64,000 nucleotides of DNA from JANSYA01 sp965243385. GTDB lineage: Bacteria > Spirochaetota > Leptospiria > Leptospirales > Leptonemataceae. Location: the NCBI GenBank assembly GCA_965243385.1, contig CBDEUV010000002.1, positions 62,001-126,000 on the forward strand, given 5' to 3'. Position 1 is the stretch's first letter. Each line of letters opens with the position of its first letter. This document shows positions 8,792-16,601 of the stretch, in pieces. The notes under the pieces are model-generated. The model searched no databases and had not been told where the DNA came from. It worked only from the letters and a program-made list of their open reading frames with translations. Position numbers and translations under genes: made by a program.

Positions 8792-9640
8792 CTATGAATC
8801 CGCGGTGGCTTGGTCCTTTAGCGGTTCGCCTTGGGGGTCTAGGCCGAGTTCGGCGAGGAACTGGACGCGGGCGTCGGCGTCGGCGGATTTCCAGGCGGTG
8901 CGCAAGGACTTTAGCTGTTTGTCGGTGAGCACCTGCTCGTCGGGCATGGCGCGGCGCGGCACCAGGCGGTCGCGGGCGTCGCGGAAGGTGCGGGCGTGGC
9001 CGCCCTGAACCATGGACACGGCGCGGCGTTGGTCGGCGGGGTCGAGGTCGGCCAAGGCGTCGAGTTCGACGCCCTTGCGGAAGGTCGGCGTGGTGCGAAT
9101 TGTTTCACGGACATCGGGGGCGATGCGCTCGGCGCGGCGGATGGACCGGTTGATGTGGCGCTTGGTCAATCCGGTCTGCTCAGCGGTGTCGGAGGCAAAG
9201 CCGCGTTCGTGTTGTGGCTTGGTGGGACTTTTTGTCCCGGCTAGTTCGTCTTCGCGACGGGCCTGTTCGCGCTTGGCCTCGAAGATTTGTTTTCGCCGCA
9301 ACAAATGCTCGCCGCGTTCGCCCTCGCTGAGCTCGGCGCGCATGAGGTTTTCGTCGATTTCCCACAACTGGCGGTCCCAGTCGGCCATGTGGGCGACGAC
9401 AAAGGCGTCGATCTCGGCCCAGCCGAGGCGGCGGCAGGCCTCCAGGCGGTGGACGCCGGCGACGATTTCGATGGCGCCGTCGGGGTGCCTGTAGACCGAG
9501 ATGGGGGTGAGCAAGCCGAGCTCGGTGATGGAGCCCATCAACGCCTCGACCTGGGCCTCGTTGAACTGGCGCAGGCGGTCGGTGACCTGAACAGCGTCGA
9601 TGGGCAGGCGTTGCAGCGGCGTGTAGTCGGCGTCGGTCAT
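8792..9640 (-). CDS. ParB N-terminal-domain DNA-binding protein (orphan)
   Basis: 282 aa. The N-terminal ParB/sulfiredoxin-type nuclease-fold domain includes LPIDAVQVTDRLR, GLLTPISVYRHPDG and the conserved IVAGVHRLEACRRLGW (G-x-H-R-x-x-A). A basic linker and a helix-turn-helix (TGLTKRHINRSIRRAERI) follow. No ParA neighbour is present and the domain spacing is not that of the usual chromosomal ParB, so a plasmid-, phage- or regulator-type ParB-like protein is more likely. ATG 9640 is preceded by GAGGGGAACC; an ATG at 9673 overlapping the upstream gene's stop is also possible. Confidence 0.8.
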   Translation of the reverse strand: MTDADYTPLQRLPIDAVQVTDRLRQFNEAQVEALMGSITELGLLTPISVYRHPDGAIEIVAGVHRLEACRRLGWAEIDAFVVAHMADWDRQLWEIDENLMRAELSEGERGEHLLRRKQIFEAKREQARREDELAGTKSPTKPQHERGFASDTAEQTGLTKRHINRSIRRAERIAPDVRETIRTTPTFRKGVELDALADLDPADQRRAVSMVQGGHARTFRDARDRLVPRRAMPDEQVLTDKQLKSLRTAWKSADADARVQFLAELGLDPQGEPLKDQATADS

Positions 9641-9666
9641 GGTTCCCCTCGCGATGACGCTTGGTT

Positions 9667-10674
9667 TCATACGGTGCGGTGGGCGAGCCGGTCCAGGGTG
9701 CGTTGGGGCGGCGCGGCGATCATGGCGGCGATGGCGTCGCGCAGGCCCGGCAGGTAGTCGCGCAGGGCGGCGAGCTGCGGGTCCGGGACGGCGGCGGCGC
9801 GGGCGATCTGCTGGCGGGCGATGACGGCCCACCTGATGTGGGCGGCGATTTGCCAGTAGGCGAGCTTGTCCGCGTCGACGGGATGGCGATAGGCGGCGAG
9901 GAAGGTGTCGAGGGGGGCGAGGCCGCCGGCGGCGTGGTCCGCGGTGTCGGGGGTCAGGCGGCGCCAGCAGTGGGCGGTGAACCAGCCGAGGTCCTCGTGG
10001 GGGTCGCTGGGGCGGGCGAACTCCCAATCCAAGACGGTGGCGAAGGCGCCGTCGTCGACGAGGACGTTGCCGACGCGGAAGTCGCGGTGGGCGAACACGG
10101 TTTGGTCGGCGCCGGGGTCGTTGGCGGCGAGCCAATCGATGGCGTCACGCAAAAGGGGGTCATCACCGCCATCGATCAGACCGTTTTGCGCGTCGGCGCG
10201 AAGTTGTTCACCGTGTGTCCACCGGTTATCCACAGCAACCTGTGGACTCTGTTTCATGTGGAACAATTTGGTGTGGACTTTTGCGAGTTGTTCGCCCAGC
10301 CGATTCGCGATGGCGTGGCGCCGGGACTCACTGAAGGCGTTGATGACCGCGGGCTCGGCGGTGCCGGGGACAAACTGGGCGACGTAAAACGGCGTGTCGA
10401 GCACGGACGTGTCGTCGGCGTAGTGCAGCGGCCGCGGCGTGGCGATGCCAGCGGCGTTTGCCGCCTTTTGGATATCGTATTCGACGCGTAAGGGGTGGCT
10501 GTCGCGCAGGCCGACGGGCGCGGGGGCGCGCACCGCAAAGACGGCGCCGTCGCCGAGGTCGACACGCCAGTTGCGGCGCACGGCGCCGCCGGCACATGGG
10601 GTGACTTGGATGGTGGCGCCGGCGGCGCATAAACCAGCGGCGTGGAGGTGGTCGGCGAGAGCGCCCGGGTTCAC
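9667..10674 (-). CDS. Aminoglycoside phosphotransferase/choline kinase-family kinase
   Basis: Cytoplasmic small-molecule kinase-like protein of 335 aa; the substrate is not determinable. It has the Brenner-type catalytic motif FAHRDFRVGNVLVDD near residue 195 and the metal-binding VLDWEFA about 15 residues later, followed by DPHEDLGW. GTG start at 10674. Within its coding sequence lie an exact DnaA box and a parS-like palindrome (listed separately). Together with the ParB-domain gene immediately downstream it forms a two-gene minus-strand unit. Confidence 0.85.
   Translation of the reverse strand: MNPGALADHLHAAGLCAAGATIQVTPCAGGAVRRNWRVDLGDGAVFAVRAPAPVGLRDSHPLRVEYDIQKAANAAGIATPRPLHYADDTSVLDTPFYVAQFVPGTAEPAVINAFSESRRHAIANRLGEQLAKVHTKLFHMKQSPQVAVDNRWTHGEQLRADAQNGLIDGGDDPLLRDAIDWLAANDPGADQTVFAHRDFRVGNVLVDDGAFATVLDWEFARPSDPHEDLGWFTAHCWRRLTPDTADHAAGGLAPLDTFLAAYRHPVDADKLAYWQIAAHIRWAVIARQQIARAAAVPDPQLAALRDYLPGLRDAIAAMIAAPPQRTLDRLAHRTV
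10226..10265. promoter_or_regulatory. DnaA box plus parS-like palindrome inside a CDS
   Basis: Positions 10226-10234 read TTATCCACA, a perfect DnaA box. TCCACAG/CTGTGGA around it form a 7-bp inverted repeat with a four-base loop. Positions 10250-10265 read TGTTTCATGTGGAACA, matching the universal bacterial parS palindrome at 14 of 16 positions. parS sites commonly lie inside genes near origins. Sequence match only; binding is inferred. Confidence 0.5.
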
Positions 10675-10684
10675 AGCTAGGGGT

Positions 10685-11029
10685 TCACGTTTTGGCGGGT
10701 GCGGGTTGTGGGGGGGCCGGGGTCGGGGCGGGCCGGTCGCGGAACAGCCACCACGACAGGGCGAAGGTGATGGCGGCGACGACAGCGGCCTCCCGCCACT
10801 TGCCGAAGAAAATGGCGATGGTGAGGATGCCGGCCTGGAGCATGACGAAGCTGACGGCCTGGTTGATCAGGTAGCAAATCAACCGGACCCAGCGCCAGCG
10901 GGCGCGCCAGACACCGGTGAAGGTGAAGACGAACAACACCAGCCAGGTGAAAAACAACGTCAGGTTGACGGGATCGGCCGGGTTAAAGCGGCTGATCACC
11001 GCGTTCACGAAGTTTGTCACGCCGTCCAT
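10685..11029 (-). CDS. Small integral membrane protein, function unknown
   Basis: 114 aa with about three hydrophobic segments: LTLFFTWLVLFVFTFTGV, the span over SFVMLQAGILTIAIF, and AAITFALSWWLF, ending in a Pro/Ala-rich tail. The ATG at 11029 is favoured because GAGGG lies eight bases upstream; the GTG two codons earlier would sit on the ribosome-binding site. I do not recognise the family. Its stop lies 10 bp upstream of the phosphotransferase start, so the two may be cotranscribed. Confidence 0.7.
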   Translation of the reverse strand: MDGVTNFVNAVISRFNPADPVNLTLFFTWLVLFVFTFTGVWRARWRWVRLICYLINQAVSFVMLQAGILTIAIFFGKWREAAVVAAITFALSWWLFRDRPAPTPAPPQPAPAKT

Positions 11030-11124
11030 AATCACTTCCCTCGCCGGATAGTGAAGACCACGACGGCTATGTTAACCGCCGTGTGGTTGCCAAAATGTGG
11101 CCGAGGCATCAGGTTTGCTGGGTA

Positions 11125-11760
11125 ATGCAGATCGATATCTACTCCGACACCGTGTGTCCGTGGTGTTTTATCGGCAAGCGGCGGCTAGAAAAAGCGATGG
11201 CCCAGCGGCCGGAACTGGCGGTGGATATTGTGTGGCGGCCGTTCCAACTCAATCCCAACATGCCGGTGGGCGGGATGGACCGGCAGGAATACCTGTCGAC
11301 CAAGTTCGGCGGCAAGCAGCGGGCGGGGCAATTCTATGACCTGATCGACCGCACCGGGCGGGGCGACGGGCTGGACATGCAGTTCGACCGCATCGCCGTG
11401 ACGCCGAACACGGTGGACTCGCACCGACTTATCCGGTTCGGGCGGGCGGCCGGGCGGCAGGACGAAGTGGTCGAGGCGCTATTCCAAGCCTACTTCTTCG
11501 ACGGCAAGGACATCGGCGAGACCGACGTGCTGGTCGACGTGGCGGCGGCGTGCGGGTTGGACGGGGATTCGACGCGCAGCTACCTGACGTCGGACCAGGA
11601 CGTGTCGCAGACGCGGGCGGAAGACCTGCGGGCGCGGCGCATGGGGATCGACGGGGTGCCGTTCTTCGTCGTCAACAACAAGTACGCGGTGGCCGGGGCG
11701 CAGGACCCGGAGGCCTTCTTGCCGCTGTTCGACCTGGAGATCTCGCCAGCGTCGAACTAA
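11125..11760 (+). CDS. DsbA-family (FrnE-like) thiol oxidoreductase
   Basis: Cytoplasmic thioredoxin-fold protein of 211 aa, related to FrnE/2-hydroxychromene-2-carboxylate isomerase-type DsbA proteins. Redox motif CPWC at residues 11-14 (SDTVCPWCFIGKRRLE), with the cis-proline region GIDGVPFFVVNNKYAVAGAQ near the C terminus. No signal peptide is visible with ATG 11125; the longer open frame upstream gives an unrelated N terminus. Monocistronic, convergent with the next small gene. Confidence 0.9.
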   Translation: MQIDIYSDTVCPWCFIGKRRLEKAMAQRPELAVDIVWRPFQLNPNMPVGGMDRQEYLSTKFGGKQRAGQFYDLIDRTGRGDGLDMQFDRIAVTPNTVDSHRLIRFGRAAGRQDEVVEALFQAYFFDGKDIGETDVLVDVAAACGLDGDSTRSYLTSDQDVSQTRAEDLRARRMGIDGVPFFVVNNKYAVAGAQDPEAFLPLFDLEISPASN

Positions 11761-11767
11761 TTGCCGG

Positions 11768-12028
11768 TTAGCGTTCGATATACAAGACGATCGTTTCCGG
11801 CCGAACCCCGTCGTACTCCATCGCGGCCTTGCCGGCGTCGCTCGCCATCACGGTCTCCATCGCCGCCATGTCATCGACTTCCATGGTCACGCTGACGCGA
11901 TTGGGCTCGGTGGGATGGACGTAGGTGGTGATGTTCCTGCCCACACCGGCGAAGACCTCTTCGCGTTTGGGCGATGCCAGCCAATGCTCCACATCATCGA
12001 CTTCGTGGGTGGCGACTAGTTTTGGCAT
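11768..12028 (-). CDS. Small conserved protein, probable dimeric alpha/beta-barrel
   Basis: 86 aa, soluble, no signal peptide. The ATG at 12028 has an excellent AAGGAGG seven bases upstream, so the longer upstream reading is not used. Sequence features such as VDDVEHWLASPKREEVF and NRVSVTMEVDDM, with a terminal beta strand ETIVLYIER, resemble small EthD/ABM-like ferredoxin-fold proteins, but I cannot assign a family firmly. It stands alone between two plus-strand genes. Confidence 0.7.
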   Translation of the reverse strand: MPKLVATHEVDDVEHWLASPKREEVFAGVGRNITTYVHPTEPNRVSVTMEVDDMAAMETVMASDAGKAAMEYDGVRPETIVLYIER

Positions 12029-12193
12029 GGTTTTCCTCCTTGGCCCTTTTTTTGTTGGGTCGCGCAAACAACTATGACGCATTGCCGGCGTGGCGGCTAC
12101 GCATCCGCGGGTGAACAGATCCCGCCGCCTAATCTGCCGGCTGGTCGATTTGGAGTCCTCGCCAGCGTTGGATTTGGCGTGTATGACGGCGCC

Positions 12194-12724
12194 ATGCAGC
12201 CAATCATCTATGACGTTTCGGTCTCGGCGGACGGGTTGATCGACGGGCCGGACGGGGACATTTCGAAATTCACGCACGACGGGCCGGTGGTCGACGACTA
12301 CATGGCGCGGCTGCAGGGCTATGCCTGCGCGATCATGGGGCGGGCGACCTACGAGTTCGGCTACCGGTTCGGGATGGCGCCGGGGGACAACCCGTACCCG
12401 CACATGCAGACGGTGGTGATGTCGCGGCAACTGGTACTGCCGGAGACGTCGCCGGTCGAGGTGGTGCGGGAGGACGCGGCGGCGCGGGTCGAAACGCTGC
12501 GGCAGACGGTGGACGGGCCGATCTACCTATGCGGCGGTGGGCAGTTCGCGGGATGGCTGCTGTCGCTGAGGATGATCACGACGCTGCGGCTGAAACGGGC
12601 GCCGATCGTGTTGGGCAGCGGGACACGGCTGTTCGGCGACAACACGGCGGGGTGCGACGCGGTGCTACAATCGTCGAAGCTGTACGACAACGGTGTGTTG
12701 TTGCAGGAGTTTCGGCTGGCCTAG
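12194..12724 (+). CDS. RibD C-terminal/dihydrofolate-reductase-like protein
   Basis: 176 aa cytoplasmic protein of the DHFR-like RibD_C superfamily (often annotated dihydrofolate reductase family protein). It begins with the beta strand YDVSVSADGLIDGPDG, has a MGRATYEFGYRF motif, and carries the NADPH-site glycines IYLCGGGQFAGWLL plus a late PIVLGSGTRLFG. True folate activity is unlikely; substrate unknown. ATG 12194 is chosen because the upstream extension lacks family similarity. Its TAG overlaps the mfd stop on the other strand through CTAG. Confidence 0.85.
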   Translation: MQPIIYDVSVSADGLIDGPDGDISKFTHDGPVVDDYMARLQGYACAIMGRATYEFGYRFGMAPGDNPYPHMQTVVMSRQLVLPETSPVEVVREDAAARVETLRQTVDGPIYLCGGGQFAGWLLSLRMITTLRLKRAPIVLGSGTRLFGDNTAGCDAVLQSSKLYDNGVLLQEFRLA

Positions 12725-15700
12725 GCCGCCGTGGCGGCCTTGCCGGTGGCGAGGTCGGAGAGGTTGGTCATGAGGCGGCGGACGCCCTGGAGGCGTTGTT
12801 TTTCCTGGGCCCAGTCGCGCTGATAAACGAGCTTATGGTCGGGGCGGAGTTTGACGGCGCCGGGTTGGCTGCTGATGAAGGCGATCAAGGCAGCCGGGTC
12901 GGCGAAGTTGTTGTCGCGGAAGGTGACGACCGCGCCCTTGGGGCCGGCATCGAGCTTTTCGACGCCGGCGGCGCGGCACAGGCGTTTTAGGGAGACGATC
13001 TGCAGGAGGTTTTCGACCTCGGCGGGCAGGCTGCCGAAACGGTCGATGAGTTCGGCGGCGAAGGCGTCGAGTTCGGTGTCGTCGACGATGCGGGCGGCGC
13101 GGCGGTAGAGGCCGAGGCGGACGGACAAATCGGCGACGAAGGATTCCGGGATCAAGACGGGGGTGCCGATGGTTATGGACGGGGTCCAGTCGTGCTCGGT
13201 GGTGGGTTCGGCGCTGCCGGTATCGCGGGCGGTGGCGACGGCGTCTTCCAGCATTTGCTGGTAGAGCTCGACGCCGACCTCGCGAATGTGGCCGGACTGT
13301 TCGTCGCCGAGGAGGTTGCCGGCGCCGCGGATGTCGAGGTCGTGGCTGGCGAGGGAGAAACCGGCGCCGAGGCTGTCCAAGGTTTGCATGACGTCGAGGC
13401 GCTTTTGCGCGGTTTCCGACAAGGCGCGGCCGGCGGGCAGCGTCAGGTAGGCGTAGGCGCGGGTCTTGGAGCGCCCTACCCTGCCCCGCAACTGGTAGAG
13501 CTGGGACAAGCCGAAGCGGTCGGAGCGGTGGATGATGATGGTGTTGGCGGTGGGGATGTCGAGGCCGGATTCGACGATGTTGGTGCTAAGCAGGACCTGG
13601 AACTGGCCCTCGTAGAACGCGGCCATGATGGCCTCGAGCTCGCGCGCGGGCATTTGGCCGTGGGCCATGGTGACCTTGACCTCCGGCACCAGCTCGCGGA
13701 GGCGTTCCTGGAGGCCGGCCAAGTCCTCGATGCGGGGGCAGACGTAGAACACCTGACCGCCGCGGAAGTGCTCGCGCATGATGGCTTCGCGGATGATCAC
13801 CGGGTCGTAGGGCAGCACGAAGGTGCGCACGGCGAGGCGGTCGACGGGCGGGGTGGAGATGAGGCTCAACTCGCGGACGCCGGTCAGGGCCAATTGCAGG
13901 GTGCGGGGGATCGGCGTGGCGGTCAGTGTAAGGACGTGGACGTCCTGCTTGAGCTGCTTCAGGCGTTCTTTTTGGACGACGCCGAAGTGCTGTTCCTCGT
14001 CGACGATGACCAGGCCGAGGTTTGCGAAGGTGATGCTCTTGGCGAGGAGCGCGTGGGTGCCGATGACGATGTCGAGGTCGCCACTGGCCATGCCCTCCTT
14101 GACCGCCTTGGCCTGGGGGCCGGCGACGAGGCGGGACAACTGGCCGACCTTGATGGGCAGGCCGGCGAAGCGGTCGGCGAAGGTCTGGGCGTGCTGGCGG
14201 GCCAATAGGGTCGTGGGAACGACGACGGCGACCTGGCGGCCGGTCATGGCGGTGACAAAGGCAGCGCGCAAGGCGACCTCGGTCTTGCCGAAGCCGACAT
14301 CGCCGCAGACCAGGCGGTCCATGGGGCGGCCGGAGGCGAGATCGCCGAGGACGTCGGCGATGGAGCGTTCCTGGTCGTCGGTCTCGTGGAACGGGAAGCG
14401 GGCGACAAACTCGTCGTACAGGCCCTCGGGGCTGGCGATGCGCGGGGCCTCGCGGAGTTGGCGGGCGGCGGCGACCTCCAAGAGTTTTTCGGCGATGTCG
14501 CGGATGCGTTCCTTGACCTTGGCCTTGCGGGCCTGCCAACCGGCGCCGCCGAGGCGGTCGAGGGTGACGCCGGCGTCCTCGGACCCGAAGCGGGACAGCA
14601 GTTCGAGGTTTTCAACGGGCAGGAACAGCTTGTCGCCGCCGGCGTAGATCAGGCGCAAGCAATCGTGGGGGGCGCCGGCGATCTCCAGGGTCTCGAGCCC
14701 CTCGAACATGCCGATGCCGTGCTGGACGTGGACGACGAGGTCGCGGGGGTGGAGGCTGGAGACCTCGGAGATGAAGTTCTCGGCCTTGCGGGACTTCTTG
14801 GCGACGCGGGCGAGGCGGTCGCCGAGGATGTCCTGTTCGGTGAGGACGACGACGCCGTCGAGCTGAAAGCCGCGTTCGAGGCCGACGACGACCAGGGGCA
14901 CGCGGTCGGCGGGGACGGCCAGGGCGTCGTCCCAGGTGTCGCGGACCTCGATGCCGGGGATGCCGTGGCCGGTGAGCAAGGCTGTCAGGCGGTCGCGCGA
15001 GCCGGCGGTGTAGGCGGCGATGATGACGCGGCGGCCCTCGCCGTGTTCTGCGGTGACGCGGTTGGCGACGGCATCGAACAGGTTGATGTCGGGGCGGGTG
15101 CGGGCGTCGGCGAAGTCGGCGGCGACACGGCCGCCGATGTTGGCGAGGCGGGTATCGGGCGCGGCCTCGTCGACGAAGTGATCGAGGGCGGTGAAGACGG
15201 CGTGGGGGCGGTCGGCCAAGGTCGCGCGCCACTGGTCGGCGGTGAGGTAGAGGGCGTCGGGGGCCAAGGGGTTGTAGATGCCCTCCTCGGCCGCGTGCTT
15301 GGCGTTGGCCATGTCGCGGCGGGCGGCGAAGTAGTCGGCGATGAGGTCCAGACGGGCAGCGATGGCGTCGCGGGCCTGGTCGTCGAGGAGGACCGGGGTG
15401 GCGGGGGGCAGGTAGTCGAACAGGGATTCGAGGCGGTCGTAGAACAGGGGCAGCCAGTGTTCCATGCCGGGGTGGCGATGGCCGGCGCTGACGGCCTCGT
15501 AGAGGGCATCCTCGGCCTTCGGCACGCCGAAGGTGGCGCGGTAGCGGGAGCGGAAGCCGGTGACGGCGTCGTCGGTGAGCATGACCTCGCTGACCGGGCG
15601 CAGTTCGAGGGCGTTGACCTTGTCGGCGTCGGTCAGGGTGAGTTGGGTGATGGGGTCGAAGGCGCGCAGGGCCTCGACCTCGTCGCCGAACATGTCGAGG

Positions 15701-16269
15701 CGGGTCGGGTGGTCGGCGCCGGGCGGGAAGATGTCGATGATGCCGCCGCGCACGGCAAACTCGCCGGCCTCGCGCACGGTGCCGGTACGGACGTAGCCGT
15801 TGGCGGCGAGGAACCTGTTGAGGGCGTCGAGGTCGGTGGCGGCACCGGCGCGGATCTCGAATTGGGCGTCGGCGAGGAAGGCCTTGGGCGGGACACGCTG
15901 CAGCACGGCGGCGACGGTGGTGAGAACGATGTGGGGGCCGGCGGCGGCGGTATCGGCGGCGAGCTGGCCGAGGCCGACGAGGCGGCGGGCGGCGATGTCG
16001 GCGTGGGGCGGCACGCGGTCATAGGGCAGGCAATCCCACGCCGGGACGGCGGTGATGCGGGCGTGGGGGGCAAAGAACGCCAGGGCGGTGGCGAGGCGGT
16101 CCATGCGGGCGTCGTTGGCGGCGACGAACAACGCGGTGGCGGTGGCGTCGGGCGGCAACAAGGCGCCGAGGGCCAGGGCCTCGCACGGCGACGGGGCGGC
16201 GGTGAAAGCGACGGCGCCGGGGCTGGCGAGTACCGTGGGGTCGAGATTCAGCAGATCAAGGGCGGTCAA
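12721..16269 (-). CDS. mfd: Transcription-repair coupling factor
   Basis: ATP-dependent DNA translocase of 1182 aa that removes RNA polymerase stalled at lesions and recruits UvrA. UvrB-like region at the N terminus; RNAP-interacting CarD-like domain around residues 505-570 (PRDLVVHVQHGIGMFEGLE); superfamily 2 motor with Walker A GDVGFGKTEVALRAAF near 655, box II VIVDEEQHFGV near 755 and motif VI QLRGRVGRSKTRAYAYL; TRCF C-terminal domain. Full family length. It overlaps the start of sdhE by 14 bp and converges with the DHFR-like gene. Confidence 0.96.
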   Translation of the reverse strand: MTALDLLNLDPTVLASPGAVAFTAAPSPCEALALGALLPPDATATALFVAANDARMDRLATALAFFAPHARITAVPAWDCLPYDRVPPHADIAARRLVGLGQLAADTAAAGPHIVLTTVAAVLQRVPPKAFLADAQFEIRAGAATDLDALNRFLAANGYVRTGTVREAGEFAVRGGIIDIFPPGADHPTRLDMFGDEVEALRAFDPITQLTLTDADKVNALELRPVSEVMLTDDAVTGFRSRYRATFGVPKAEDALYEAVSAGHRHPGMEHWLPLFYDRLESLFDYLPPATPVLLDDQARDAIAARLDLIADYFAARRDMANAKHAAEEGIYNPLAPDALYLTADQWRATLADRPHAVFTALDHFVDEAAPDTRLANIGGRVAADFADARTRPDINLFDAVANRVTAEHGEGRRVIIAAYTAGSRDRLTALLTGHGIPGIEVRDTWDDALAVPADRVPLVVVGLERGFQLDGVVVLTEQDILGDRLARVAKKSRKAENFISEVSSLHPRDLVVHVQHGIGMFEGLETLEIAGAPHDCLRLIYAGGDKLFLPVENLELLSRFGSEDAGVTLDRLGGAGWQARKAKVKERIRDIAEKLLEVAAARQLREAPRIASPEGLYDEFVARFPFHETDDQERSIADVLGDLASGRPMDRLVCGDVGFGKTEVALRAAFVTAMTGRQVAVVVPTTLLARQHAQTFADRFAGLPIKVGQLSRLVAGPQAKAVKEGMASGDLDIVIGTHALLAKSITFANLGLVIVDEEQHFGVVQKERLKQLKQDVHVLTLTATPIPRTLQLALTGVRELSLISTPPVDRLAVRTFVLPYDPVIIREAIMREHFRGGQVFYVCPRIEDLAGLQERLRELVPEVKVTMAHGQMPARELEAIMAAFYEGQFQVLLSTNIVESGLDIPTANTIIIHRSDRFGLSQLYQLRGRVGRSKTRAYAYLTLPAGRALSETAQKRLDVMQTLDSLGAGFSLASHDLDIRGAGNLLGDEQSGHIREVGVELYQQMLEDAVATARDTGSAEPTTEHDWTPSITIGTPVLIPESFVADLSVRLGLYRRAARIVDDTELDAFAAELIDRFGSLPAEVENLLQIVSLKRLCRAAGVEKLDAGPKGAVVTFRDNNFADPAALIAFISSQPGAVKLRPDHKLVYQRDWAQEKQRLQGVRRLMTNLSDLATGKAATAA

Positions 16270-16522
16270 CGGTGATGCTCTGCAGCAGGGTCATGACCGG
16301 CGTGTCCCACTGTTCCGGGACCGGGGCGCGGCCGCTGATCCATAGATAGAGGTCGGGGTCGGCGTTTTCGATCAAGGCTTCGTAATCGTCAAGCAAAGCG
16401 GCGTCGAGGGTCGGCAGGAAGTGCGTGGCGAAGTAGCCGAGCAGCACGTCGGTTTCCTTGGTGCCGGTGTAGCGGCTGCGGTAGGCAAGCCGCTTGCGGC
16501 GCGCGGCGTCGGGGTCGCTCAT
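16256..16522 (-). CDS. sdhE: SdhE-type FAD assembly factor
   Basis: 88 aa cytoplasmic factor promoting covalent flavinylation of succinate dehydrogenase. Typical length and architecture (RRKRLAYRSRY, TDVLLGYFATHFL, DDYEALIENADPDLYLWISG). The family RGxxE motif appears here as TGTKE: the glycine and glutamate are kept but the arginine is threonine. sdhE next to mfd and recG is a recurrent alphaproteobacterial order. It overlaps the mfd start and is divergent from recG. Confidence 0.88.
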   Translation of the reverse strand: MSDPDAARRKRLAYRSRYTGTKETDVLLGYFATHFLPTLDAALLDDYEALIENADPDLYLWISGRAPVPEQWDTPVMTLLQSITVDRP

Positions 16523-16601
16523 GCTTTTCGGAGACGCTGATGAGGCACTAGGATATACGCGGCCATCGCGGCGCTGTCAGCACTCGATTGCCCCTGTTTG
16601 A

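Noticed and set aside
9090..9110. Second parS-like site (GTTTCACG) in the ParB-domain gene
   Set aside because: Only a half-site; the second arm does not match.
14386..16275. A 629-codon plus-strand open frame across mfd
   Set aside because: Gly/Ala/Asp-rich antisense shadow of mfd, which has every family motif on the other strand.
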